Made by a program: the position numbers and the translations under genes
Notes under the pieces: generated by a model
Databases searched by the model: none
Seen by the model: the letters and a program-made list of their open reading frames with translations, nothing else
Told to the model about the DNA's origin: nothing
Assembly: GCF_003086695.1 (NCBI RefSeq)
Contig: NZ_CP025999.1
Coordinates: 4,354,344 to 4,418,343 of the forward strand
Direction of reading: 5' to 3'
DNA length: 64,000 bases
Origin: Stenotrophomonas sp. SAU14A_NAIMI4_8
Lineage (GTDB): Bacteria; Pseudomonadota; Gammaproteobacteria; Xanthomonadales; Xanthomonadaceae
In this document: piece after piece, positions 8,942 to 21,272 of the stretch
Layout of the letters: the number at the start of each line of letters is the position of its first letter
How positions within the stretch are numbered: the first letter of the stretch is position 1

Positions 8942-9106
8942 TTACTTGATCTTGCCTTCCTTGTACGGGACGTGCTTGCGCACGACCGGATCGTACTTGG
9001 AGAATTCCATCTTCCCCGGGGTGTTCTTTTTGTTCTTGTCGGTCGTGTAGAAGTGACCGGTACCGGCGGTCGAAATCATACGGACCTTATCGCGCTTGCC
9101 TGCCAT
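8942..9106 (-). CDS. rpmG: 50S ribosomal protein L33
   Basis: 54 residues, [18 protein letters not shown]...PYKEGKIK, a full-length L33. It has no cysteine, so it is the zinc-independent form. It follows rpmB with 13 bp between the two genes, and a strong terminator closes the unit. Transcription should come from the promoter upstream of rpmB. Confidence 0.96.
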   Translation of the reverse strand: MAGKRDKVRMISTAGTGHFYTTDKNKKNTPGKMEFSKYDPVVRKHVPYKEGKIK

Positions 9107-9119
9107 GATCGTCTACTCC

Positions 9120-9356
9120 TCAGACCTTTTCGCCGCGCGCACGCAGCTCAGCCAGAACGGAATCGATGCCGTTCTTGTCGATGGTGCGCAGTGCATGCGC
9201 GGAAACACGAAGCTTCACCCAGCGGTTTTCGCTGGCAACCCAGAAGCGGCGCTCGTGCAGGTTGGGCAGGAAACGACGACGGGTCTTGTTGTTGGCGTGC
9301 GAGACGTTGTTACCCGTCTGCACTCGCTTGCCGGAAACCTGGCATACGCGGGACAT
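9120..9356 (-). CDS. rpmB: 50S ribosomal protein L28
   Basis: 78 residues starting [20 protein letters not shown], the conserved L28 N-terminus, with the typical [11 protein letters not shown] segment. First gene of the rpmB-rpmG operon. The 5' untranslated region from the proposed promoter is about 160 nt, long for a bacterial gene and possibly a place for autogenous control. Confidence 0.97.
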   Translation of the reverse strand: MSRVCQVSGKRVQTGNNVSHANNKTRRRFLPNLHERRFWVASENRWVKLRVSAHALRTIDKNGIDSVLAELRARGEKV

Positions 9357-9523
9357 TGCGCACCTCGATAGTTAATTTTGTCAGCCCGTAGCCCGGGAGA
9401 CGGCGGCCTCGGTGGTTACCCACCACACATCAAGAGAATCAAAGGGTTACGCTGGCGTTGGGCGGCCGGGGACGTGCTCCCGGGGGTGCCGCCCGGTACG
9501 AAACCGGACACAGCGAGCCGCGC

Positions 9524-9552
9524 ATTATGCAGGCTTTCAATCACTTGCGCAA
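9524..9552 (-). promoter_or_regulatory. Sigma-70 promoter of rpmB-rpmG
   Basis: Read on the minus strand: -35 TTGCGC (9552-9547), 17-bp spacer, -10 CATAAT (9529-9524), then a GC-rich discriminator (GCGCGGC). The discriminator resembles those of the 5S promoters at 63.2-63.5 kb and is typical of growth-rate-controlled ribosomal genes. Confidence 0.65.
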
Positions 9553-9638
9553 GTTGTCCACAGGGCGAAGGCTGAACGTGGCACGCCGTGTTCATGCCGG
9601 GTCTGACCATACTGGCGGCCCCTCCCGCGAGCCCTTCC

Positions 9639-10889
9639 ATGCGACTGCTGGCCCTGACCTATGGCACCGAAGGCGACACCCGGCCGCTGGTGATGCTGTG
9701 CCACGGGCTGCGCCAGGCGGGCCATGAGGTGATGCTGCTGGCCGAACAGGGCACGCTGGCCACTGCGCGCGACCTCGGCGTGCCGCACGCGGCGCTGCAG
9801 GGCGACATCCACGATGAGGTGGTGGCCCTGGTGGCACGCGGCAACAACCTGGCTGCCGCCTCGCGCGGTCTGGCGCGGATGGCCGGCCGCCACGTGCCGG
9901 CCTGGATGGCGCAGGCCGATGCGGCCGCCGCAGGCTGCGACGCCATACTGACGGGGGGTCTGGCCGCCCTGGTGGGCTTGAGCGTGGCCGAACGGCACGA
10001 CCTGCCAGCCATCGGCACCGGCATGATTCCGCTCACCCCGACGCGGGCCTTTGCATCCCCCTTCCTGCCGCCGCTGCCGCTGCCCGGGTTCCTGCGCCGG
10101 GCCAGCTACGGGCTGGTCAACCAGGCGGTGTGGCGCACGTTCCGCAAGCCGATCAACGTGGCGCGCGCCGCACTGGGGCAAGCCCCGCGCCGCACGCTGT
10201 GGACCGGCCTGCCAATGCTGTACGGCATTTCCCCGCAACTGCTGCCGCCGCCGCCGGACTGGCCGGCCGACCACGTGGTGTGCGGGCAATGGCGGATGCC
10301 GGAGCAACCGTGGTTGCCGCCGCCAGACCTGCAGGCCTTCCTGGATGCCGGTCCGCCACCGGTGTACCTGGGCTTCGGCAGCATGACCGGCTTCGACCGC
10401 GAGCGCGTGCTGCCGGCGTTGCTGCAGGCCCTGGCACCGCGCCGCGTGCTGCTGTTTCCCGGCTGGGCGGGCCTGCCTGCAGGCGACCTGCCGGCGAACG
10501 TGTTCGTCGTTGGCCCGACACCGCATGAAGCGTTGTTCCCGCGCTGCGCGCTGGCCATCCATCACGGTGGCAGCGGCACCACGCATTCGGCCTGCCGCGC
10601 AGGTATTCCTTCATTGGTGATGCCTTTCGCCGCCGATCAGTTCTTCTGGGCGCGGCGTCTGCAGGCGCTCGGTGTTGCGCCAGCACCACTGTCGCCGAAG
10701 CGCTTGCATGCGGCCACGCTGGCGACGGCCATCGCGTTCGCCGAAGACCCGGAAACGCGCGCACGTGCGGTTGCACTGGGTGCAGCGATGGCCAGCGAAG
10801 ATGGCGTGGCCACCGGTGTGGCGATGATCGAACGGTTGGCACGGCTTCCCGATGGGGTCGGATCCCGCGTCGACAGACGCGGGCTCTGA
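9639..10889 (+). CDS. UDP-glycosyltransferase-like protein (GT1, GT-B fold)
   Basis: 416 residues. Start 9639 (MRLLALTYGTEGDTRPL) is chosen because the first beta strand and the glycine turn of the GT-B fold begin there. The C-terminal donor-binding region has VYLGFGSM and, further on, LAIHHGGSGTTHSACRAGIP, the GT1 sugar-nucleotide signature. Members transfer sugars to lipids, sterols, carotenoids or antibiotics; the acceptor here is unknown. The last codons (about DGVGSRVDRRGL and the TGA) are encoded by a GGGGTCAGAGCCC-type repeat, so the natural C-terminus was probably altered by repeat insertion. Confidence 0.85.
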   Translation: MRLLALTYGTEGDTRPLVMLCHGLRQAGHEVMLLAEQGTLATARDLGVPHAALQGDIHDEVVALVARGNNLAAASRGLARMAGRHVPAWMAQADAAAAGCDAILTGGLAALVGLSVAERHDLPAIGTGMIPLTPTRAFASPFLPPLPLPGFLRRASYGLVNQAVWRTFRKPINVARAALGQAPRRTLWTGLPMLYGISPQLLPPPPDWPADHVVCGQWRMPEQPWLPPPDLQAFLDAGPPPVYLGFGSMTGFDRERVLPALLQALAPRRVLLFPGWAGLPAGDLPANVFVVGPTPHEALFPRCALAIHHGGSGTTHSACRAGIPSLVMPFAADQFFWARRLQALGVAPAPLSPKRLHAATLATAIAFAEDPETRARAVALGAAMASEDGVATGVAMIERLARLPDGVGSRVDRRGL

Positions 10890-10893
10890 CCCC
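10854..10893. repeat. GGGGTCAGAGCCC-type palindromic repeat, copy 2 (inverted), overlapping a stop codon
   Basis: Arms GGGGTCGGATCCC and GGGCTCTGACCCC with inner stem CGCGTC/GACGCG. Bases 10887-10889 inside the right arm are the TGA of the glycosyltransferase gene. Confidence 0.8.
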
Positions 10894-10907
10894 TGCTGCG
10901 GGCCAAG

Positions 10908-11417
10908 TCAACGCAGGTGTGGAATCACCTGTGCCAGCAGATGTGCATCCTTCAGCGCGCCGTGCAGGCCGCGCTCGCCGGGAATGCCCAGGCGTTGCAG
11001 CAGGTCATCCAGCTTGTTGGGCTGCCCCGGCCAGCGCTGCTGGGCGATCTTCAGGCTGCAGGTCACGCTGCAATGGTGGGCCAGGGCCACCGTGTGGCCG
11101 GCCAGGCGAAGTTCATGGTCCAGGAAGCCGACGTCGAACGTGGCGTTATGGGCCACCAGTTCACTGCCACGCAGAAATTCAAGCAGTTCGACCGCCTTGT
11201 TGGAGAACAACGGCTTGCCGACCAGCATGGCGTCGCTGATGCCGTGCACACGTTGTGCGAAAGGATCCACGCGACGTTGTGGCTGCAGGAACGTGTGGAA
11301 CTGGCGACCCGTGATTCGTCCGTCGATCATTTCCACCGCACCGATTTCGATGATGCGATGGCCCTGCTTGTGCGACAGGCCGGTGGTTTCGGTGTCCAGT
11401 GCAACGATACGACTCAT
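10908..11417 (-). CDS. Short DnaQ-like DEDDh 3'-5' exonuclease
   Basis: 169 residues from MSRIVALDTETTGLS. Exo I DTET (Asp7, Glu9 region), Exo II HNATFDVGFLD and Exo III HGALKDAHLLA are all present, so the active site is intact. The protein stops right after Exo III and lacks the roughly 50-residue C-terminal tail by which E. coli DnaQ binds the polymerase alpha subunit. It may be a stand-alone exonuclease or a paralogue of the true epsilon subunit. The longer upstream frame is rejected because the nuclease fold begins at this Met. Confidence 0.85.
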   Translation of the reverse strand: MSRIVALDTETTGLSHKQGHRIIEIGAVEMIDGRITGRQFHTFLQPQRRVDPFAQRVHGISDAMLVGKPLFSNKAVELLEFLRGSELVAHNATFDVGFLDHELRLAGHTVALAHHCSVTCSLKIAQQRWPGQPNKLDDLLQRLGIPGERGLHGALKDAHLLAQVIPHLR

Positions 11418-11515
11418 GTGGCAATCCATTTCCTTTGTGGCGTGCCGGAAATGGTCGCACGAACGTTGACGCCATCGACCTAGGAACAGTTGCAAAACTT
11501 TGCGGCCGGGAGGCT

Positions 11516-11554
11516 GTAGCGCCGAGCAGAAGCGGTCGAGCAACGCTCGACGCT
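11516..11554. repeat. Degenerate SMAG-like hairpin
   Basis: GTAGCGCCGAGC followed by an imperfect GTCGAGC-AAC-GCTCGAC stem. It looks like a decayed or composite SMAG copy between dnaQ-like and lysR-type genes. Confidence 0.5.
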
Positions 11555-11563
11555 GCAAAGGCA

Positions 11564-12457
11564 TTACCCCAGCACCTCCACCACCCAATCGATGAACACC
11601 CGCAGGCGCTGGCTCATGTGCCGGTTCGGCGGGAACATCACGTGCATCGGCATGGCCGGCAGCTGCCAGTCCTGCAGCACCGGTTGCAGTTCGCCGCGCG
11701 CCACATGCGGCTGCGCCATGTAGCTGGGCAGTGCGACCACGCCCAGTCCGGCCACAGCGGCCGCCAGATAGGCGTTGCCATCATCGAAGCCCACCGTGTA
11801 ACGGCCCTGCACCTCCATGCGCTCATCGCCACGGCGGGCGCTGAACACCCGCGCGCGACCGCTGCGCGGGCTGAGGAAGCCGACCACGTGATGGTCCGGT
11901 CCTTCCAGTGCGCGCGGGTGGTCGGGCGCGCCGAAGCGCTGCAGGTAGGCAACGCTGGCGTAGAAGCCAAGCGGCAGGCTGGCCAGCGGCCGTGCGACCA
12001 GCGCCGGGTCGGCCGGCGTGCCGCCGCGGATCACGCAGTCCACGTTGTCGGCGATGACATCCACTTCGCGGTCGCTCACTCCGATGTCCAGCTGGATCTC
12101 CGGGTAGCGTGCGTGGAAATCTGCCAGCGCCGGCACCAGCCGCAGTCGTGCGTAGGGCCCCGGCACGTCGATGCGCAGGCGCCCGCGCGGCTGGCTGGCG
12201 GCTTCGCCCAGGCCGCCTTCCACCGCCTCCAGCTCGGCCAGCAGGCGGGCGATGCGCGGGTAGTACGCCGCGCCATCGGCGGTGGTGCTGACACGCCGGG
12301 TGGTGCGGTTGAGCAGGCGCAGGCGCAGGTGCGCTTCCAGCTGCTGCACCAGCTGGGTGACCGTGGTGCGGCTGATCTGCAGGGTGTGCGCGGCGCGGGT
12401 GAAGCTGCCGGTTTCCACCACCCGGGCGAAGGCCCGCATTGCCTCGAATCGGTCCAT
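11564..12457 (-). CDS. LysR-family transcriptional regulator
   Basis: 297 residues from MDRFEAMRAFARVVETGSFTRAA, the usual LysR start. The winged helix is in residues 1-60 (SRTTVTQLVQQLEAHLRLRLLNRTTR), with a substrate-binding domain after about residue 90. It is closest to the CrgA/AaeR-like group by its MDRFEAMRAF start. It is divergent from the RidA-like gene, and an ATTGT-N9-ACAAT box lies between them, so it probably regulates that gene and itself. Effector unknown. Confidence 0.9.
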   Translation of the reverse strand: MDRFEAMRAFARVVETGSFTRAAHTLQISRTTVTQLVQQLEAHLRLRLLNRTTRRVSTTADGAAYYPRIARLLAELEAVEGGLGEAASQPRGRLRIDVPGPYARLRLVPALADFHARYPEIQLDIGVSDREVDVIADNVDCVIRGGTPADPALVARPLASLPLGFYASVAYLQRFGAPDHPRALEGPDHHVVGFLSPRSGRARVFSARRGDERMEVQGRYTVGFDDGNAYLAAAVAGLGVVALPSYMAQPHVARGELQPVLQDWQLPAMPMHVMFPPNRHMSQRLRVFIDWVVEVLG

Positions 12458-12469
12458 GGGCGGCCCGCA

Positions 12470-12488
12470 ATTGTTTGGGATCGACAAT
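12470..12488. promoter_or_regulatory. Candidate LysR operator between lysR-type and ridA-like genes
   Basis: A perfect 5-bp inverted repeat ATTGT-N9-ACAAT, which contains the T-N11-A core of LysR sites, 13 bp upstream of the regulator start. Confidence 0.5.
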
Positions 12489-12566
12489 CAATCTAGGCCG
12501 ATTATCGCGGTTTATCCAGACAGCTTTGGCGAGGAGGATGGCCCTCTCTTCCACGGGATAGTCCCC

Positions 12567-12956
12567 ATGTCACAGCGTGATGTCGTGTTCCCCGCCGGTC
12601 GCCAGGCCCTCTACGAGCGCAACCGCTACTCGCCGGCCATCCGATCCAACGGCTTCCTGTTCGTCTCCGGCCAGGTCGGCAGCCGCGAAGACGGCTCGCC
12701 CGAGCCGGACTTCGAGACCCAGGTGCGCCGCGCCTTCGACAACCTCAATGCGGTGCTGGCAGCCGCCGGCTGCACGTTCGACGATGTGATCGACGCGACG
12801 GTGTTTCTGGTCGATCCGGAAAAGAATTTCGAGAAGGCCTGGGCCATCGTGCCCGAATACTGGGGCCAGGCGCCGCACCCGACCCTGACCGGCATCGGCG
12901 TGACCTGGCTGTATGGGTTCCAGTTCGAGATCAAGGTGATTGCGAAGCTGCCGTAA
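12567..12956 (+). CDS. RidA/YjgF-family protein lacking the catalytic arginine
   Basis: 129 residues, full family length. The start MSQRDVVFPAGRQALYER is followed by the conserved FLFVSGQVGSREDG and DNLNAVLAAAGCTFDDV segments. Known RidA proteins hydrolyse reactive enamines and imines and use an Arg in a PxR motif before the last strands. Here that place reads PTLTGIGV, with Leu instead of Arg, while the late Glu (FEIKVIA) is kept. It therefore probably belongs to a non-archetypal Rid subgroup, and imine deaminase activity is doubtful. Confidence 0.85.
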   Translation: MSQRDVVFPAGRQALYERNRYSPAIRSNGFLFVSGQVGSREDGSPEPDFETQVRRAFDNLNAVLAAAGCTFDDVIDATVFLVDPEKNFEKAWAIVPEYWGQAPHPTLTGIGVTWLYGFQFEIKVIAKLP

Positions 12957-12962
12957 GTGGAT

Positions 12963-12999
12963 GGGGTCAGAGCCCTTCCTGCGGAAGGGATCTGACCCC
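12963..12999. repeat. GGGGTCAGAGCCC-type palindromic repeat, copy 3
   Basis: Arms GGGGTCAGAGCCC / GGGATCTGACCCC with inner TTCC-TGC-GGAA stem. It sits between the converging ridA-like and czcA genes, 6 bp from the czcA stop end. Confidence 0.82.
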
Positions 13000-13004
13000 T
13001 CCGG

Positions 13005-17159
<4,155 letters not shown>

Positions 17160-17163
<4 letters not shown>

Positions 17164-18431
17164 GGCAGGGTTCCTTCAGCAGAGGGGGCCAGCAGCGGTT
17201 GTCCGCTCAGGCGCTGGATTTCGATCAGGGCGGACTGTGCCGACAGCGCGGCATCCAACTGCCGCTGCCGCGCTTCGATGCGCATGGCCTGCAGCTGGGC
17301 CCATTCCAGGTAGCTGATGGCACCGGCGCGCCAGGCGGTTTCGGCGGCCGTTTCGGCTTTCTGCAGTTGCGGCAGCACGTCGCGCTGCATGCGCTGCACT
17401 TCCAGCCGGGCGGTTTCGTAGCGGCCGTGCGCCTCGGCCAGGGTGGCGTACAGCTGCAGCGCGCGGGCCTCGCGTTCGACCGCGCTCAGGGCCAGTTCGG
17501 CTTCTGCGGCGCGGATCTCCGGGACCGCACGGCGCGCACTGCCCAGCGCCATGCTGAAGCCGGCCAGCAGGGCGCTGTCGCCGCTGTCACGCATGTGGCG
17601 CACGCCCAGCTGCCAGGACAGGTCACTGCGCTGCTGGCTGCGCGCCAACTGCAGCTGCGCCTCGCGCACGCGTGCTTCGGTGGCGATCACCGCCAGTTCC
17701 GGCGTGCGCTGCAGCAGCTGCGCCAGTTGCTGGAAGTCCTGCAGGGCGGGCAGCTGCAAGGGGTCGCCGGTGATGGCGTCGAAATCCACTTCGCGCGCGT
17801 TCCACAGCGCCGCCAGCGCCATGCGCGCAGCGCGTGCCGCCTGCACGCTGCGGTCGCGGTCCAGTTCGGCCTGGGCCAGTGCCGCCTGCGCGGTCAGCAG
17901 CGTGGACGCCGGCGAGGCACCGGCCTGCAGGCGCAAACGTGCGGCGGCCACCGCGCGGCGGCGCTGCTCGATATCGTCCACGGCGATGCGGCGCTGCTGT
18001 TCGGCCGCGCTGATGGCCAGGTAGCGGCGCGCGGTTTCGGCCAGCAGATCCAGGCGGGTGATCTCGCGCTGCGGGGCCAGCGCGTCCAGGTTGGCCTGGG
18101 CCACGGCACGACGCGCGTCCAGCTTGCCGCCGCGTTCCAGCACGCCGGCCAGGGTGACGGTGGCTTCGGCGGCATCGAAGCCGCGGGTGCTGCCGGTGCC
18201 CAGCACGTTCTCCAGCTCCACGCCGAGCACCAGCGCCGGAGTGAGGGCGGCGCCGTCCAGGCGGGCTTCGGCGGCCTGGCGCTGCAGGGTGGGCAGGCGC
18301 AGGTCGGGATGGGTACGGGCGACACGGTCGACGGCCGCGTCCAGGGTCAGGGGGTCAAGCGACGACGGCGCCTGCGCATGCACGCACGGCGCGATCGCCA
18401 GGGCCGCGACAGCGGCCAGGCGGATCCACAT
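17160..18431 (-). CDS. czcC: CzcC-type outer-membrane efflux channel
   Basis: 423 residues with a signal peptide (MWIRLAAVAALAIAPCVHAQA) and two repeated TolC-type outer-membrane efflux regions rich in Ala, Gln and Arg coiled coil. Length and place in the operon match CzcC. It should form the outer-membrane duct for the CzcBA pump. The gene overlaps czcB by 4 bp. Confidence 0.92.
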
Positions 18432-18489
18432 GGGAATACTCCGGAAATCTCAGGACAGGATCGGAAGCCCGCGCACGGCGGGCGATGGA

Positions 18490-18867
18490 TCAGGCCTGGA
18501 TCGGAGGACGCAGCAGCGATTCCAGCGGCGCCGGGCGGCCGTCGGTGTCGATGGTGGTCGGCGCGGCGGCCGACGGCGGCAGCGGCAGTTCCCAGCTGGC
18601 CAATGCGAACGGCAGGACGCCGCCCTGGCCGTGGCAGTGCCCGCAATGCACCAGCGCGTGCAGCAGGCGTGCGCTGGTGTCGTCCGGATCGTGCCCGGCA
18701 TCGAGCCCGGCGGCATCGTGCGGCGCCGCCGGATGGTCCAGATGCGACATCTCGTGCAGCTCGCCCAGTGCCGACGCCGTGGCGCCGCCCACGCTGCCGA
18801 TCGCCACCACCACCAGCATCAGCAGGCGGAGCAGGAACGACGGGCGGCGGCGCACGAAGCGGATCAT
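18490..18867 (-). CDS. CzcI-like small exported histidine-rich protein
   Basis: 125 residues from MIRFVRRRPSFLLRLLMLVVVAIGSVGGATASA, which gives a signal peptide or N-terminal anchor. The next part is His/Asp-rich (HEMSHLDHPAAPHD...GHDPDD), then LLHALVHCGHCHGQGG. It is the first gene of the czc operon, 58 bp before czcC, the place taken by czcI in other czc operons. Role inferred: periplasmic metal sensing or modulation of the pump. Sequence divergence leaves the CzcI/DUF2946-type label moderate. An upstream extension through an in-frame ATG is rejected because the signal sequence starts here. Confidence 0.65.
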   Translation of the reverse strand: MIRFVRRRPSFLLRLLMLVVVAIGSVGGATASALGELHEMSHLDHPAAPHDAAGLDAGHDPDDTSARLLHALVHCGHCHGQGGVLPFALASWELPLPPSAAAPTTIDTDGRPAPLESLLRPPIQA

Positions 18868-18917
18868 GCCGGGAGGGTAGCGGGCGTTGCAGCCGTTACA
18901 CAATCGCAGCCGCCGCT

Positions 18918-18979
18918 CGCCGGGCATGGCCCGGCGCTACCCCTGCGTGCCTTCCGGTAGCGCCAGGCCATGCCCGGCG
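18918..18979. repeat. Inverted pair of SMAG repeats, CCGGGC class
   Basis: 18918-18940 (-) and 18957-18979 (+) carry the CGCCGGGC-AT-GGCCCGGCG type hairpin with CTAC/GTAG at the inner ends. They lie upstream of the czc operon. Confidence 0.85.
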
Positions 18980-18989
18980 GCGTGACCGG

Positions 18990-20762
18990 TCAGGCCTTCC
19001 GGCGTTCGGCGATATACGCCTGGATCTGCTGTTCCAGCACCGGCAGCGGCACCGAACCCTGCTTCAGCACGGCGTCGTGGAAGCCCTTGATGTCGAACTT
19101 GTCGCCCAGCTCCTTCTCGGCCTGGGCACGCAGGCGCACGATCGCGATTTCACCCAGCTTGTAGCTCAGCGCCTGGCCCGGCCAGGAAATGTAGCGATCC
19201 ACTTCGGTGGTCACTTCGTGCTCGCTCAGCGCGGTGTGGTCGCGCAGATAGGCCAGCGCCTGGTCGCGCGTCCAGCCCTTGCTGTGTACGCCGGTGTCGA
19301 TGACCAGGCGCGCGGCGCGCCACATTTCGTAGGTCAGGCGCCCGAAATCCTCGTAGGGGGTTTCGTAGATGCCCATTTCCACGCCCAGCTTCTCGCAGTA
19401 CAGCGCCCAGCCTTCGCCGTAGGCCGAGATGTAGGCATTGCGGCGGAACTCGGGCTGTTCGCCCTGCTCGGCCGCCAGCGCGCCCTGCAGGGCGTGGCCC
19501 GGGTCGGATTCGTGCAGGGTGAGCGCGGGCAGGTTGTACAGCGGGCGCGACGGCAGATCGTAGGTGTTCACCCAGTAGGTGCCCATGCCACCGCGACCCG
19601 CGGTCCAGAACGGAGCGATATCCGGCGGCACCGGCACGATGGTGAAGCGGGCGCGCGGCAGGGTCATGAACTTGCCGATCTGGCCGTCGGCACGCTTGGA
19701 GATCCATGCGGCGCGCGACAGCAGCTCTTCCGGGGTCTTGGCGTAGAACTGCGGGTCGGTGCGCAGGAAGGTGAGGAAATCGGCGAAGCTGCCCTTGAAC
19801 TGCACCTGCTTGATGATGGCGTTCATTTCCTGCTGGATGCGGGCCACTTCTTCCAGGCCGATCCGGTGGATCTGGTCGGGCGTCAGATCCAGCGTGGTGT
19901 ACTCGTGGATCTGCTGCTTGTAGTACGCCTTGCCGCCCGGCATCGCTTCGGCGGCCAGGGTGGTGCGGGCCTGCGGCACGTATTCGTTCACGAAGAAGGT
20001 GCGCAGCTGCTGGAACGCCGGCACCACCTTGCCGCCGATCGCCGCCACCGCCTGCTCGCGCAGCGCGGCCTGTTCGGCGGCCGGAATGCTGTTGGGCAGC
20101 TTCTTGAACGGCGCGTACAGCGGCGACTGGGTCGGGTCCTTCAGTTCGGCCACGGTGGCGATGGACACTTCGCGGCCATCGAGCACCGCGCGCGGCACGC
20201 TGAAGCCGCGCTTCAGGCCGGCGCGCATGTTGTCGGTCTGCTGGCCGAAGTAGCGCGGCACATCGTTCAGGCGGGCGATGTAGTTGCGGTAGTCCTGCGC
20301 GGTCTTCATCTCGCGCCGGGCCATGAAGGACAGGTTGGACCAGAACGAGGAATCGGAATTGAACGGCATTTCGTAGCCGCGCAGGCGGGTTTCCTCGGCC
20401 AGGTTGAACACCTGGTCGCGATAGATCGCGTAGTTCACCTGGTTGGCCGCGCTGAGCGTGGCCGGGTCGATCTTCTTCAGGTCGGCCAGGGTCTGGTCCC
20501 AGACCTTCAGCCGGCCCTGCTGGGCGGCGGCACTGACGTCGGGCAGGCGGGTGGCATTGGCCGGTGCATCGCCGTCTTCGCTGGCTTCACCACCGCCGTC
20601 CTGGCGCCACTTCCATTCTTTCTCGTAGATCGCGCGGAACGCCGCGTCGGCGGGCGATTCGGCGGCCATGCTGGCCGGTGCAGCGGCAGCGGGCGGCGCG
20701 GCCAGGGCAACGGCCGGCGCGGCCAGGGCGATCAGCAGGGCAACGGCAAGACGGGTTTTCAC
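18990..20762 (-). CDS. Secreted DUF885-family predicted metallopeptidase
   Basis: 590 residues using the GTG at 20762, which places a clean signal peptide (MKTRLAVALLIALAAPAVALA) at the N-terminus. Further upstream ATGs are open but would bury this signal. The domain holds the family's HESDPGHALQ motif (HExxPGH) plus GEGWALYCE, with His and Glu suited to bind zinc. Family members are predicted metallopeptidases of uncertain substrate. It is expected to act in the periplasm or outside the cell. Single gene, with repeats at both ends. Confidence 0.85.
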   Translation of the reverse strand: MKTRLAVALLIALAAPAVALAAPPAAAAPASMAAESPADAAFRAIYEKEWKWRQDGGGEASEDGDAPANATRLPDVSAAAQQGRLKVWDQTLADLKKIDPATLSAANQVNYAIYRDQVFNLAEETRLRGYEMPFNSDSSFWSNLSFMARREMKTAQDYRNYIARLNDVPRYFGQQTDNMRAGLKRGFSVPRAVLDGREVSIATVAELKDPTQSPLYAPFKKLPNSIPAAEQAALREQAVAAIGGKVVPAFQQLRTFFVNEYVPQARTTLAAEAMPGGKAYYKQQIHEYTTLDLTPDQIHRIGLEEVARIQQEMNAIIKQVQFKGSFADFLTFLRTDPQFYAKTPEELLSRAAWISKRADGQIGKFMTLPRARFTIVPVPPDIAPFWTAGRGGMGTYWVNTYDLPSRPLYNLPALTLHESDPGHALQGALAAEQGEQPEFRRNAYISAYGEGWALYCEKLGVEMGIYETPYEDFGRLTYEMWRAARLVIDTGVHSKGWTRDQALAYLRDHTALSEHEVTTEVDRYISWPGQALSYKLGEIAIVRLRAQAEKELGDKFDIKGFHDAVLKQGSVPLPVLEQQIQAYIAERRKA

Positions 20763-20845
20763 AAGCACAGGTTCCCGGGAAGGCAGACCCCGATGATCGC
20801 ACCGCCAGCCCCGTGCAGGCATGGGACGAAGGTCCTGCCTGATGA

Positions 20846-20868
20846 GTAGATCCACGCCATGCGTGGAT
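20846..20868 (+). repeat. SMAG repeat, ATCCACG class
   Basis: GTAG followed by ATCCACGC-CAT-GCGTGGAT. Confidence 0.85.
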
Positions 20869-20886
20869 GCGCCGGGGATCCTGACG

Positions 20887-20925
20887 GGGGTCAGAGCCCT
20901 TTCCTGCGGAAAGGGATCCGACCCC
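20887..20925. repeat. GGGGTCAGAGCCC-type palindromic repeat, copy 4
   Basis: GGGGTCAGAGCCC / GGGATCCGACCCC arms around TTTCC-TGC-GGAAA, 6 bp beyond the stop of the LAB_N gene on the minus strand. Confidence 0.82.
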
Positions 20926-20930
20926 GGCCC

Positions 20931-21272
20931 TCAATGGCTGGCTTTGTCGCGCTTCCAGCCGCGGTGCTTGATGTCCAGGTGCAGGCTGTACAGCGCGGTG
21001 AACGCCGGGAACAGGTTCTGCAGCACGCCCACCGAATCCTGCTTGGCCGAAAACAGGAAGTAGCTGAGCGTCATCAGGCTGCCGACCACGCTCATGTACC
21101 AGAACAGGCGCGGGATGACCGGCTTGCCCGCCCGCTTGGAAGCCACGAACTGCACCAGCCAGCGGCCGCCGAACATCAGCGCGCCGGTGTAGCCGATCAG
21201 CTTCCAGCCGGTCACGTGCAGGCCGGTCCAGTACAGCCAGGTCAGCGGTTGGTCCAGCCAGTGCAGTTCCAT
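20931..21272 (-). CDS. LAB_N (lipid-A biosynthesis N-terminal domain) membrane protein
   Basis: 113 residues from MELHWLDQPLTWLYWTGLHVTGWKLIGY. Three hydrophobic segments (TGLHVTGWKLIGYTGALMFGG, WYMSVVGSLMTLSYFLFS, LFPAFTALYSLHLDI) and GRWLVQFVASKRAG match the LAB_N domain, named for its occurrence with lipid-A genes. The ATG overlaps the stop of the preceding glycosyltransferase by one base (TGATG), so the two are translationally coupled. In inner membranes such proteins accompany GT2 enzymes that make polyprenyl-phosphate sugars. Confidence 0.85.
   Translation of the reverse strand: MELHWLDQPLTWLYWTGLHVTGWKLIGYTGALMFGGRWLVQFVASKRAGKPVIPRLFWYMSVVGSLMTLSYFLFSAKQDSVGVLQNLFPAFTALYSLHLDIKHRGWKRDKASH

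Noticed and set aside
17199..20849. A 3.6-kb plus-strand frame across czcC and the DUF885 gene
   Set aside because: Antisense to confident genes; composition typical of shadow frames in GC-rich DNA.
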